This document shows, one piece after another, positions 56,678-64,000 of a DNA stretch of 64,000 nucleotides (position 1 is the first letter of the stretch; the number at the start of each line of letters is the position of its first letter). Where the stretch lies: NCBI GenBank assembly GCA_017427945.1, contig JAFRRT010000013.1, forward strand, positions 62,001-126,000, written 5' to 3'. The stretch comes from Muribaculaceae bacterium. GTDB lineage: Bacteria; Bacteroidota; Bacteroidia; Bacteroidales; Muribaculaceae. The notes under the pieces were generated by a model. It had not been told where the DNA came from. It searched no databases and worked only from the letters and a program-made list of their open reading frames with translations. The translations under genes and the position numbers were made by a program.

Positions 56678-56712
56678 ACATCAGAATACAAATCAATCAA
56701 AATATCAAAATT

Positions 56713-57522
56713 ATGAAATTACATCATCTTTTTTCAATTTGCATTGCGGCCTTGCTGCTTGTGGCATGTAAACCTGACAAGGACATTACCTACATGACCA
56801 ATATTGACAAAATCCCATCTGCAGCTCTTACGGCAGCAACAACTCAGGCTGGTGACTTTACCATCAAACCTGGCGACTTGCTACAAATTAATGTGGCATC
56901 AACCAATTCTGATGCAGTGAAGCCATTCAACAAAATCCAGTATGTGCCGACTTTGGGTACCAGTTCAACATATGGTTTGGGAGACCAATCGGTTGTTTAC
57001 TATCTTGTTGATGATGATGGTAATATTGATTTCCCTGTTATTGGAAGAATCCATGTTAAGAACATGACAAAGAGATCTATTCAAGAGTACATCGCATCAT
57101 TGATTTATCCGCGTTATTTGACCGAGAAACCTGAAGTAGAATGCCGTATCCAGAACTTCCGTGTGTTCTGTGTCGGTGAATTCAATCATCCAGGAGTTAT
57201 TTCTGCTGACAATGGACGTCTTAATCTGATTGAGGCCATTGCCCAATGTGGAGACTTGACGCTTCAAGGTGAACGTGATAACATTATGCTTATCAGAACA
57301 GATGCTACTGGCCAGCGTTACATGAAGCGCATTAATCTTAATGATGCGAACTTCATGACAATGCCTGAGTTTGAGCTTCAGCAGAATGATATCCTTTATG
57401 TTTCCCCTAACGTATACAAGAAACGCAGCGTATGGCAGGTATCTCCTATGTTCTCTTTTGGCGTCTCGATGTTAGGAACAGCAATGTCTCTCATTACTTT
57501 TGTAACAGTGTTGGCTAAATAA
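56713..57522 (+). CDS. Polysaccharide export lipoprotein (Wza-like)
   Basis: An outer-membrane polysaccharide export protein, 269 residues from ATG 56713 (MKLHHLFSICIAALLLVACK). The lipobox VAC anchors it to the membrane. A Poly_export domain (FTIKPGDLLQINVAS to GRIHVKNMTKRSIQ) precedes an SLBB domain (VFCVGEFNHPGVISADNGRL NLIEAIAQCG). A C-terminal hydrophobic segment (FSFGVSMLGTAMSLITFVTV) may be the membrane-spanning helix. No wzc/tyrosine kinase follows. The gene is alone and ends at a strong terminator, though surface-polysaccharide genes appear 3-7 kb downstream. Confidence 0.87.
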   Translation: MKLHHLFSICIAALLLVACKPDKDITYMTNIDKIPSAALTAATTQAGDFTIKPGDLLQINVASTNSDAVKPFNKIQYVPTLGTSSTYGLGDQSVVYYLVDDDGNIDFPVIGRIHVKNMTKRSIQEYIASLIYPRYLTEKPEVECRIQNFRVFCVGEFNHPGVISADNGRLNLIEAIAQCGDLTLQGERDNIMLIRTDATGQRYMKRINLNDANFMTMPEFELQQNDILYVSPNVYKKRSVWQVSPMFSFGVSMLGTAMSLITFVTVLAK

Positions 57523-57545
57523 CGTAGAAGAATAAATACAGAAAG

Positions 57546-57580
57546 AAGCGGCTCCCCGGACCCTGGGTGAGCCGCTTTTA
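57546..57580 (+). terminator. Rho-independent terminator after the export lipoprotein
   Basis: AAGCGGCTC pairs with GAGCCGCTT, with an inner CCC/GGG pairing, followed by TTATTA. Confidence 0.7.
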
Positions 57581-57681
57581 TTAGACTGACAAAATGGCAG
57601 TCTCAGCCCATTGGCATAAGTTATGATTGTAATTATGAGGACTATGTGTTACTACATTTTGAACGAAAGGAGAAACAATAT

Positions 57682-60270
57682 ATGAACTTTAACAATTTTA
57701 CAATCAAAGCACAAGAAGTTGTGCAAAAGGCAGTGGGTCTGACCCGGAGTGGTGGACACCAGGCAGTTGAGCCAGAGCACCTGCTGAAGGCTTTGTTGTC
57801 TGAGGCCGATTCGGTGATAAAATTCATTTTCCAGAAATTGGATGTGAATCTCGTCAATATTGAACGTCCTTTGGAGGCTGCCTTGCAGAAGCTGCCGCAT
57901 GTGAGTGGAGGCGAACCATATCTTAGCAATGACGCAAGTAAGGTCCTCGAGAAGGCCAATAGCATTGCGAGCAAGAACGGTGACCAGTATGTGACTGTTG
58001 AAGCCATACTGATGGCATTGTTTGAGGTGAAGTCTACGGTATCTACCATCCTGAAAGATGCCGGAATGACCGCTGACGATCTGAAAGCGGCCATCGACGA
58101 GTTGCGCAAGGGTAAAAGCGCCACTTCTCAGAGTGCCGAGGAACAGTACAACGCCTTGAACAAGTATGCTATCAATCTGAATGAGCGTGCTCGCCAAGGC
58201 AAACTTGACCCTGTCATCGGCAGGGATGATGAAATCAGGCGTGTGCTGCAGATTTTGAGTCGACGCACAAAGAACAACCCCATCCTTATTGGTGAGCCCG
58301 GTACAGGAAAAACGGCCATCGTAGAGGGTCTAGCCCAACGTATTGTGCGTGGAGATGTGCCCGAGAATCTCAAGATGAAGCAGGTTTATTCACTTGATAT
58401 GGGCTCTCTGATTGCCGGTGCCAAGTATCAGGGTGAATTTGAGGAACGTCTCAAGTCAGTCATCAATGAGATTACACAGGCTAACGGCGAAATCATCCTG
58501 TTCATTGATGAGATCCACACCCTCGTGGGTGCAGGAAAGAGCAGTGGTGCGATGGATGCTGCCAACATCCTTAAGCCCGCTCTTGCACGCGGTGACTTGC
58601 GCAGCATAGGTGCAACCACTCTCGATGAATATCAGAAGTATTTCGAGAAAGACAAGGCTTTAGAGCGCCGATTCCAGATTGTCATGGTTGATGAGCCCGA
58701 CGAAGAGAGTTCCATTGCCATCTTGAGAGGCTTGAAGGAAAAATATGAGAACCATCATAAGGTGCGTATCAAGGATGACGCAATTATTGCTGCCGTGCAG
58801 TTGAGCCAACGTTATATCAGTGACCGTTTCTTGCCTGATAAAGCTATCGACTTGATTGATGAGGCTGCGGCTAAGTTACGCATCGAGATGGACAGCGTGC
58901 CCCAAGGACTTGATGAGATTTCCCGTAAGATTTCGCAGTTAGAGATTGAGCGTGCCGCCATCAAGCGTGATGGAGATGCCGACCGCATTGCAGTGCTGGA
59001 CAAGCAGATCGCAGAGCTCAAAGACCGCGAGAGCGACTACAATGCCAAATGGAAGAGTGAAAAGGAGCTGATTAACAAAATCCAGCAAAACAAAATTGAT
59101 ATTGAGCATCTGAACTTTGAAGCCGAGCGTGCTGAACGCAATGGCGACTATGGCAGAGTGGCCGAAATACGCTATTCGCTGGTCAAACAGAAACAGGACG
59201 AGAATCTTCAGATTCAAGAAACCTTGCGACAGATGCAAGGAGATAAGGCGCTCATTAAAGAGGAGGTTGACAGCGATGACATTGCCGAAGTGGTATCCCG
59301 TTGGACGGGTATTCCCGTGACTAAGATGCTTCAAAGCGAAAAGGAAAAGCTGTTGCATCTTGAAGATGAGTTGCACAAGCGCGTTGTGGGTCAGGACGAT
59401 GCTATTAAGGCAATCAGCGATGCAGTACGCCGCAGCCGTGCAGGTTTGAATGATCCGCGCCGACCCATCGGGTCCTTCATTTTCCTTGGTACCACTGGAG
59501 TGGGTAAGACAGAGCTTGCCAAGGCACTCGCAGCCTATATGTTCAATGACGAGAACATGATGACGCGAATCGACATGAGCGAGTATCAAGAGAAATTCTC
59601 GGTGACTCGACTCATCGGTTCTCCTCCTGGATATGTGGGTTATGACGAGGGCGGACAGCTTACCGAGGCAGTAAGACGCAAACCCTACTCAGTTGTGCTG
59701 TTTGACGAAATCGAAAAGGCAAACCCCGATGTGTTCAACGTGTTGTTGCAAGTGCTCGATGATGGACGATTGACCGACAATAAGGGAAGAACGGTCAACT
59801 TCAAGAACACGATCATCATCATGACCAGCAACCTGGGTTCTAACCTTATCCGTGAACGTTTCGAACACCTGACTCCCGATAACAGGGAAGATGTGATCAA
59901 TCACACGCGCGATGAAGTGCTGGAAATGCTTAAGAAAGCTATCAGGCCCGAATTCCTCAACCGCATTGATGAGATCATCATGTTCGCTCCGCTTGATGAA
60001 GAGCAGATCCGTGAGATTGTCACCATGCAGATCAATGGTGTTAAGAAGATGCTTGCTAAAAACGGGATTACGCTTGAAGCGACCGATGCTGCAATTACGC
60101 TGTTGAGCAAGGCGGGCTACGACCCCGAATTCGGCGCTCGTCCTGTTAAGAGAGCAATTCAGAGCCTTGTGCTCAACCAGCTCAGCAAGGACATCATTGC
60201 CATGAAGGTCAACCGTGAGCGTCCCATCACGATCGATGCCATTGACGGCCAGCTGGTCTTCAATAATTGA
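57682..60270 (+). CDS. clpB: ATP-dependent disaggregase chaperone ClpB
   Basis: A Hsp100 chaperone that dissolves protein aggregates with DnaK. The start at 57682 ([20 protein letters not shown]) gives 862 residues, the normal ClpB length, and is preceded by a GAAAGGAG ribosome-binding site nine bases upstream. An ATG at 57646 is therefore rejected. The N-terminal Clp_N domain is followed by NBD1 with GEPGTGKT (about 204-211). The coiled-coil middle domain lies around 400-530. NBD2 has GTTGVGKT (about 602-609) and the substrate-pore loop GYVGYDEGG. It ends with the small D2 domain and a terminator. No ClpP-docking IGF loop is expected in this family. Confidence 0.97.
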   Translation: MNFNNFTIKAQEVVQKAVGLTRSGGHQAVEPEHLLKALLSEADSVIKFIFQKLDVNLVNIERPLEAALQKLPHVSGGEPYLSNDASKVLEKANSIASKNGDQYVTVEAILMALFEVKSTVSTILKDAGMTADDLKAAIDELRKGKSATSQSAEEQYNALNKYAINLNERARQGKLDPVIGRDDEIRRVLQILSRRTKNNPILIGEPGTGKTAIVEGLAQRIVRGDVPENLKMKQVYSLDMGSLIAGAKYQGEFEERLKSVINEITQANGEIILFIDEIHTLVGAGKSSGAMDAANILKPALARGDLRSIGATTLDEYQKYFEKDKALERRFQIVMVDEPDEESSIAILRGLKEKYENHHKVRIKDDAIIAAVQLSQRYISDRFLPDKAIDLIDEAAAKLRIEMDSVPQGLDEISRKISQLEIERAAIKRDGDADRIAVLDKQIAELKDRESDYNAKWKSEKELINKIQQNKIDIEHLNFEAERAERNGDYGRVAEIRYSLVKQKQDENLQIQETLRQMQGDKALIKEEVDSDDIAEVVSRWTGIPVTKMLQSEKEKLLHLEDELHKRVVGQDDAIKAISDAVRRSRAGLNDPRRPIGSFIFLGTTGVGKTELAKALAAYMFNDENMMTRIDMSEYQEKFSVTRLIGSPPGYVGYDEGGQLTEAVRRKPYSVVLFDEIEKANPDVFNVLLQVLDDGRLTDNKGRTVNFKNTIIIMTSNLGSNLIRERFEHLTPDNREDVINHTRDEVLEMLKKAIRPEFLNRIDEIIMFAPLDEEQIREIVTMQINGVKKMLAKNGITLEATDAAITLLSKAGYDPEFGARPVKRAIQSLVLNQLSKDIIAMKVNRERPITIDAIDGQLVFNN

Positions 60271-60288
60271 CATTAACGCAAATTGATT

Positions 60289-60335
60289 CATGTGTGGTCA
60301 TCGCCCGTTGTGGGCCGTGGCCACACATGTTTTTT
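60289..60335 (+). terminator. Rho-independent terminator of clpB
   Basis: CATGTGTGG pairs with CCACACATG around an inner GCCC/GGGC stem, followed by TTTTTT. Confidence 0.8.
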
Positions 60336-60368
60336 GTTTGAAGTGATGGCTGATAGCGATTAAAGTAT

Positions 60369-60377
60369 TAATTTTGC
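60369..60377 (+). promoter_or_regulatory. -7 promoter box of the DUF6056 pair
   Basis: TAATTTTGC lies 77 bases before the ATG at 60455. The -33 element is unclear. Confidence 0.45.
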
Positions 60378-60454
60378 AGCAATGATTTATTGAGTTGATG
60401 TGGTGACTACAAACATAGATTGCAGTCATGACATCATAAAAGTTTATTGATGCA

Positions 60455-62062
60455 ATGAAAACGAATAAAATTCTGTGTACCATTCTTCTTGTCATTGTGG
60501 CGGTTGTGATGTATCTCATGAATTCTTTCACGCCCTTGTTTTGTGACGATTGGCACTATCGTTTTATTTATGGTACCCAGATACCTATCCGCAACATTGG
60601 CGATATCATAATCAGCCAGTGGCACCATTATTTTGAGTTCAACAATGGCCGTTTTGTTCCGCACTTCTTTGTGCAGCTGTTTGACGGCATTTTGGGCAAA
60701 CCGTTGTTCAATGTGTTCAATGCTTTGGTTTTTGCCCTCTTCTTATTTGCGTTGACCAAGATTGTGCCTGACCGCAAGGGCCAGACCTATAAAATTATGT
60801 CAGTAGGCTTTGTGCTTGTATTCCTGCTGATAACGGGTTTTAAGTATGTTTGTCTGTGGATGAGCGGTTCATGCAACTATCTGTGGATGGCAGTCCTTCT
60901 TGTATTCTTCATTCACTTGATTGAAAGGGATGATTTGCCTGCTAAGGCCAATGTGCCGTTGCTGCTTTATGGATTCATTTGCGGTTGGACTAACGAGGCT
61001 ATGGTGGTTGGGTTGGGTGCCGCTTACTTCCTTTATTTCGTACGTCACAGGGAACAATTGACAACCCATCGTAAGTTTATGCTGATAGGCTTTTATCTTG
61101 GAGCAGCGATATTGGTGTTGTGTCCTGCATCTATCAACCGTGCGTTTACGGCAACGGCTCAGAACTTCACTCCGATGGACCGGTTGGTGCATATGAATAA
61201 CCTGCGCATTTTCTACGTGATGTTACTCGTCGTGATAGGAAAGCTCGTTTTCGGGAGGATGAAATTCAAGCAGTGGGTTAAAAAAGAACAGGTCTTGGTC
61301 ACAGCAGTGTTGGTGTCCTTGGTTTTTATCCTGTTGACTGGCTATTATCTGGCACATTCACGCTTCGGCATTGAGTTCTTCTCTTTGCTGCTGCTGTTAA
61401 GGACTATTGAGTGGAAGAAAGTAGGTATCGGTGCTGTATCTGTTGCCAATATCGCGACCTTAGCAGTCGCAATATATGCTTTGCCAATCTGTGCCAACGC
61501 TTATAAGATTGGCCAGGAAGAACTCTCTCATGTGGCTAAGGGAGAGATGCTTGTTTATACTTCGAGCCCGGTCAAAACGACATCATTTTTCCGCCGTTAT
61601 GTGTTGTATTATTACGGTTACGGTGTCAAGGATGGACTGGACGAGGAGAAATACTATGGCGATGATGATTGGATCCCGGATTATTATGGATATCATCCCA
61701 CACTGCTGTACATGTATCCGCAGATTTTGATTGATGACATAGAGTCAAACCACGATTTGTATAATGATTTCCGCACTTTTGAGGGACTGCCTTTCTATGC
61801 GATTAGGTTGTCTCCCGATCAGGACATTTGGTATGCAGTACTTTCCTATGAACCGTCTAAATACAATAAACTTCCTTGGCCCTTCAATAGGATATGCATG
61901 AAATTCATGCAGGATACCGACTGGGACATCTCTGATATCAAGTTCATGGATTACAAAGGTGAGCGTTATGCCTTGATACGTCGTCCCCGTCCTTCACAGG
62001 ACTATCGCCTCAAAGAAATCAAGTTAATCGAACATGACCCCGTCAAGGAGGCCCAAAAATAG
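60455..62062 (+). CDS. Polytopic membrane protein, DUF6056 type (copy 1)
   Basis: A 535-residue membrane protein with about ten hydrophobic helices and a soluble C-terminal domain. It begins MKTNKILCTILLVIVAVVMY and has the luminal-type acidic motif PLFCDDWHYRFIYGTQIP after the first helix, reminiscent of the catalytic Asp region of GT-C glycosyltransferases. It belongs to the DUF6056/GtrII-like group of surface-polysaccharide proteins. It is followed 9 bases later by a clear paralogue. A role in modifying or building an O-antigen-like glycan is inferred from that and from rfbC. Confidence 0.75.
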   Translation: MKTNKILCTILLVIVAVVMYLMNSFTPLFCDDWHYRFIYGTQIPIRNIGDIIISQWHHYFEFNNGRFVPHFFVQLFDGILGKPLFNVFNALVFALFLFALTKIVPDRKGQTYKIMSVGFVLVFLLITGFKYVCLWMSGSCNYLWMAVLLVFFIHLIERDDLPAKANVPLLLYGFICGWTNEAMVVGLGAAYFLYFVRHREQLTTHRKFMLIGFYLGAAILVLCPASINRAFTATAQNFTPMDRLVHMNNLRIFYVMLLVVIGKLVFGRMKFKQWVKKEQVLVTAVLVSLVFILLTGYYLAHSRFGIEFFSLLLLLRTIEWKKVGIGAVSVANIATLAVAIYALPICANAYKIGQEELSHVAKGEMLVYTSSPVKTTSFFRRYVLYYYGYGVKDGLDEEKYYGDDDWIPDYYGYHPTLLYMYPQILIDDIESNHDLYNDFRTFEGLPFYAIRLSPDQDIWYAVLSYEPSKYNKLPWPFNRICMKFMQDTDWDISDIKFMDYKGERYALIRRPRPSQDYRLKEIKLIEHDPVKEAQK

Positions 62063-62071
62063 AGATAACAG

Positions 62072-63721
62072 ATGGCATTCAGATGGTCAAATAAGTTGCT
62101 TTGTGCCCTCTTCCTCATTATCGTGGGGATATTAATGTGGGCATTCAATTGTTTTACTCCGTTGTTTTGTGACGATTGGCACTATGTGTTCCGTTTTGGC
62201 ACCCAGGAACCTATTCGTTCCATCAGTGACATCATAGTCAGCCAGTATCATCATTATTTCGGCTTCAATGGGCGTGCCATTGTTCACTTTTTTGTTCAGG
62301 TGTTTGATGGCCTTTTGGGCAAGGGTGTGTTTAACGTGGCAAATGCATTGGTTTTTGTCCTTTTCCTTTACACACTGGCAATGAACACATCACATGATAA
62401 GAGTAGTTATTACAAGATCATGTCAGTGGCATTCATACTCATTTTCCTGTTAATGACAGGATTCAAGTACACAATACTATGGTTGAGTGGCGCGTTCAAT
62501 TACCTGTGGGTAGGAACGATTCTCCTTCTCTTTAATTATTTGATTGAAAAAGAGTCTCTACCATTTTGGGCACATCTGCCACTATTGCTGTTCGGCATCA
62601 TTTGTGGCTGGAGTAATGAGGCTTTGGCTATAGGTTTGGGCGGTGCCTATTTTCTGTATTTCGCTTTTCACAGGAAGCGCTTGACTCGTCCTCGTATTTT
62701 CATGCTGGCAGGATTCTACTTTGGGATGTTGTTCCTTGTATTCGCCCCGTCCGCAATCAACCGCGCAATGACTGCATCTGTTCGTGAATTCAGCCTAATA
62801 GACCGCTTGGTGAATATGCAGAATTTGAGGCTTTTCTTTATTCTTTTGCTGTTGTTGTGTGTGAAAATCGCTTTTGGAAAATTGAGTTTCAGGGAATGGC
62901 TAAGGAAAGAACAGGTATTTGTTATGGCGACTTTGATTTCGTTTGCCTTCATCATGTTCACCGGCTTTTTCTACAGTCATTCACGTTTCGGTATAGAGAT
63001 GTTTTCGCTGATATTGATTCTGCGTTTGATTGATTGGAATCGTGTCGGCATGATACCTGTCACAATTGCCAACGTTGCTGTGCTTGCATTTGCGGTTTAT
63101 GCTGCTACAGTAAGTTCCCGTTGTTATGCAGTTGCACAGGAAGAATTGGCGTGCGTGGCTTCCGGTGAAACCATCATTCCCACCACCGACTTGATTGCCC
63201 CGTCTTCTTATTTGAGGCGTTTTGTGCTTGATTATCAGGGCTTGGGTATCAAAGACGGCATAGATGAGATAAAATATTATGGGGAAGATGACTGGGTACC
63301 GAATTATTATGGGTTTAACAAGAAGTTTGTGTGCTTTTTACCCAAGGTTTTAATCGATGATGTGCAGAAAAACTATGATGCTTATCGAGAGTTCCACACG
63401 TTGGAAGACTTGCCTTTCTATGCCATGAGATTAAATCCGGGACAAACTGTCTGGCGGGCCGAGTTTGTTTATGAGCCCTCCAAGACAGATACTTGGCCTT
63501 GGCCGTTAAACCGTTTGCTGGCTAAAGTCAATGACGAAGTAGGCAACGAGGTGTTGCCTGTCCAGTTCGTGAAGATTAACGGTGAACGATATGTGCTGGT
63601 ACTCAAGAAAAGACCCTCTCAAGACAACCGCCTTAAGGAAATCAAGTTGATTGATTATCCTGAGTGGTCCAAGCCGGCTGTCACATCAGAACCCGAGGAA
63701 TTCTGGAGTCATTTCATGTAA
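62072..63721 (+). CDS. Polytopic membrane protein, DUF6056 type (copy 2)
   Basis: A 549-residue paralogue of the preceding gene. Matching landmarks include FTPLFCDDWHYVFRFGTQEP, LFNYLIEKESLPFWAHLPLL, SHSRFGIEMFSLILILRLID, GEDDWVPNYYG and KRPSQDNRLKEIKLID near the C-terminus. The two proteins are similar along their whole length, so this is a tandem duplication that has diverged. Its last 36 bases overlap the convergent rfbC gene. Its specificity may differ from copy 1, but the sequence does not say how. Confidence 0.75.
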   Translation: MAFRWSNKLLCALFLIIVGILMWAFNCFTPLFCDDWHYVFRFGTQEPIRSISDIIVSQYHHYFGFNGRAIVHFFVQVFDGLLGKGVFNVANALVFVLFLYTLAMNTSHDKSSYYKIMSVAFILIFLLMTGFKYTILWLSGAFNYLWVGTILLLFNYLIEKESLPFWAHLPLLLFGIICGWSNEALAIGLGGAYFLYFAFHRKRLTRPRIFMLAGFYFGMLFLVFAPSAINRAMTASVREFSLIDRLVNMQNLRLFFILLLLLCVKIAFGKLSFREWLRKEQVFVMATLISFAFIMFTGFFYSHSRFGIEMFSLILILRLIDWNRVGMIPVTIANVAVLAFAVYAATVSSRCYAVAQEELACVASGETIIPTTDLIAPSSYLRRFVLDYQGLGIKDGIDEIKYYGEDDWVPNYYGFNKKFVCFLPKVLIDDVQKNYDAYREFHTLEDLPFYAMRLNPGQTVWRAEFVYEPSKTDTWPWPLNRLLAKVNDEVGNEVLPVQFVKINGERYVLVLKKRPSQDNRLKEIKLIDYPEWSKPAVTSEPEEFWSHFM

Positions 63722-64000
63722 TGGGAGACCGTGCAGGTCTTTCTCGCTCAGAATCATCTCGGCAGGGGTTATCTGCCAGTCGATACCCAATGCGGGCTCA
63801 TCAAATCTCAGTGTCGCTTCACTTTGCGGAACATAGGGATTGTCCACCTTATATTGGAATTGCGCATAATCACTCAGTACGGCAAATCCGTGAGCAAAAC
63901 CTCTCGGGATAAACAATTGCCTGCCCGATTCGGCGTCAAGAATGACGGTGACATGTTTGCCCCAGGTGGGGCTTCCTTCCCTCAGGTCAACAGCGACATC
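63686..64000 (-). CDS. rfbC: dTDP-4-dehydrorhamnose 3,5-epimerase, partial (C-terminal part)
   Basis: The C-terminal 104 residues of an RmlC cupin epimerase in dTDP-L-rhamnose synthesis. The frame runs off the window edge: DVAVDLREGSPTWGKHVTVI, then LDAESGRQLFIPRGFAHGFA. IPRGFAHGF and the following YKVDNPYVPQSEATLRFDEP and GIDWQI are family signatures, with the substrate-binding loop YVPQSE intact. The N-terminus with the catalytic His lies outside the window. It suggests that a rhamnose/O-polysaccharide locus continues to the right. Confidence 0.92.
   Translation of the reverse strand, partial: DVAVDLREGSPTWGKHVTVILDAESGRQLFIPRGFAHGFAVLSDYAQFQYKVDNPYVPQSEATLRFDEPALGIDWQITPAEMILSEKDLHGLPLHEMTPEFLGF

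Overview
The window looks like chromosomal DNA of a gut- or rumen-type member of the order Bacteroidales. Three things in the sequence point there. Many genes are preceded by the Bacteroidota promoter pattern (TTG/TTTG, about 19-21 bases, then TAnnTTTGC). The tmRNA encodes the tag GENNYALAA. The gene content includes TonB receptors, SusE/F-like surface proteins, DUF4301, HU-SPOR proteins and secreted proteins with a GIYIHNGxK tail. Family-level placement (Muribaculaceae or Prevotellaceae-like) is only a guess. There are no rRNA genes, tRNA genes or CRISPR arrays; the one stable RNA recognised is tmRNA.

Layout. 1-6.1 kb is the 3' part of a lysine-to-butyrate fermentation operon (kamE, CoA-transferase beta subunit, crt, hbd, bcd, etfB, etfA) that begins upstream of the window. 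6.6-9.4 kb is a solitary MmeI-like restriction-modification gene. 9.5-19.6 kb holds single genes and pairs: VanX-like dipeptidase, two exported proteins, a GntP permease, a DUF2130 protein, an M28 peptidase, and a TonB receptor with an HMA metal-binding protein. 19.7-24.9 kb is a five-gene redox cluster (CMD-cupin, FMN reductase, DUF362, aldo/keto reductase, flavodoxin) divergent from an AraC regulator. 25-28.3 kb has GNAT-crcB, two methyltransferases around an ECF S-component-like protein, and a decayed trxB remnant. 28.5-35.4 kb is a four-gene operon (porin, imelysin, di-heme oxidoreductase, CcsBA-type cytochrome c synthase) lying exactly between the tmRNA gene and a second copy of the tmRNA 3' end. 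35.9-41 kb has a DEDDy exonuclease, a RelA-type ppGpp synthetase with a destroyed HD site, DUF4301 and a thioredoxin. 41.6-46.8 kb has secreted and carbohydrate-related proteins (GH29 fucosidase, carboxylesterase). 47-48.5 kb is rpsF-rpsR-rplI. 49-57.5 kb is mixed (a dockerin-bearing SusE/F-like protein, rimO-ftsY, an Ntn hydrolase, an HU-SPOR protein, a glycosylase, a Wza-like export lipoprotein). 57.7-64 kb is clpB, a tandem pair of DUF6056-like membrane proteins and a partial rfbC, probably the edge of a surface polysaccharide locus.

How the genes work together. The clearest units are the butyrate operon, where Bcd with a bifurcating-type EtfAB would couple crotonyl-CoA reduction to ferredoxin reduction, and the porin/imelysin/DHOR/CcsBA operon, which reads as a self-contained haem/iron module carrying its own haem-ligation enzyme. 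The most interesting non-coding structure is a set of repeats: two near-identical 201-bp MITE-like elements, each lodged between the arms of a REP-like inverted pair; a two-part repeat that is contiguous at 28.5 kb but split by the M28 peptidase gene at 15-17 kb; a duplicated tmRNA 3' end; and a small palindromic repeat that has become coding sequence inside a GNAT gene.
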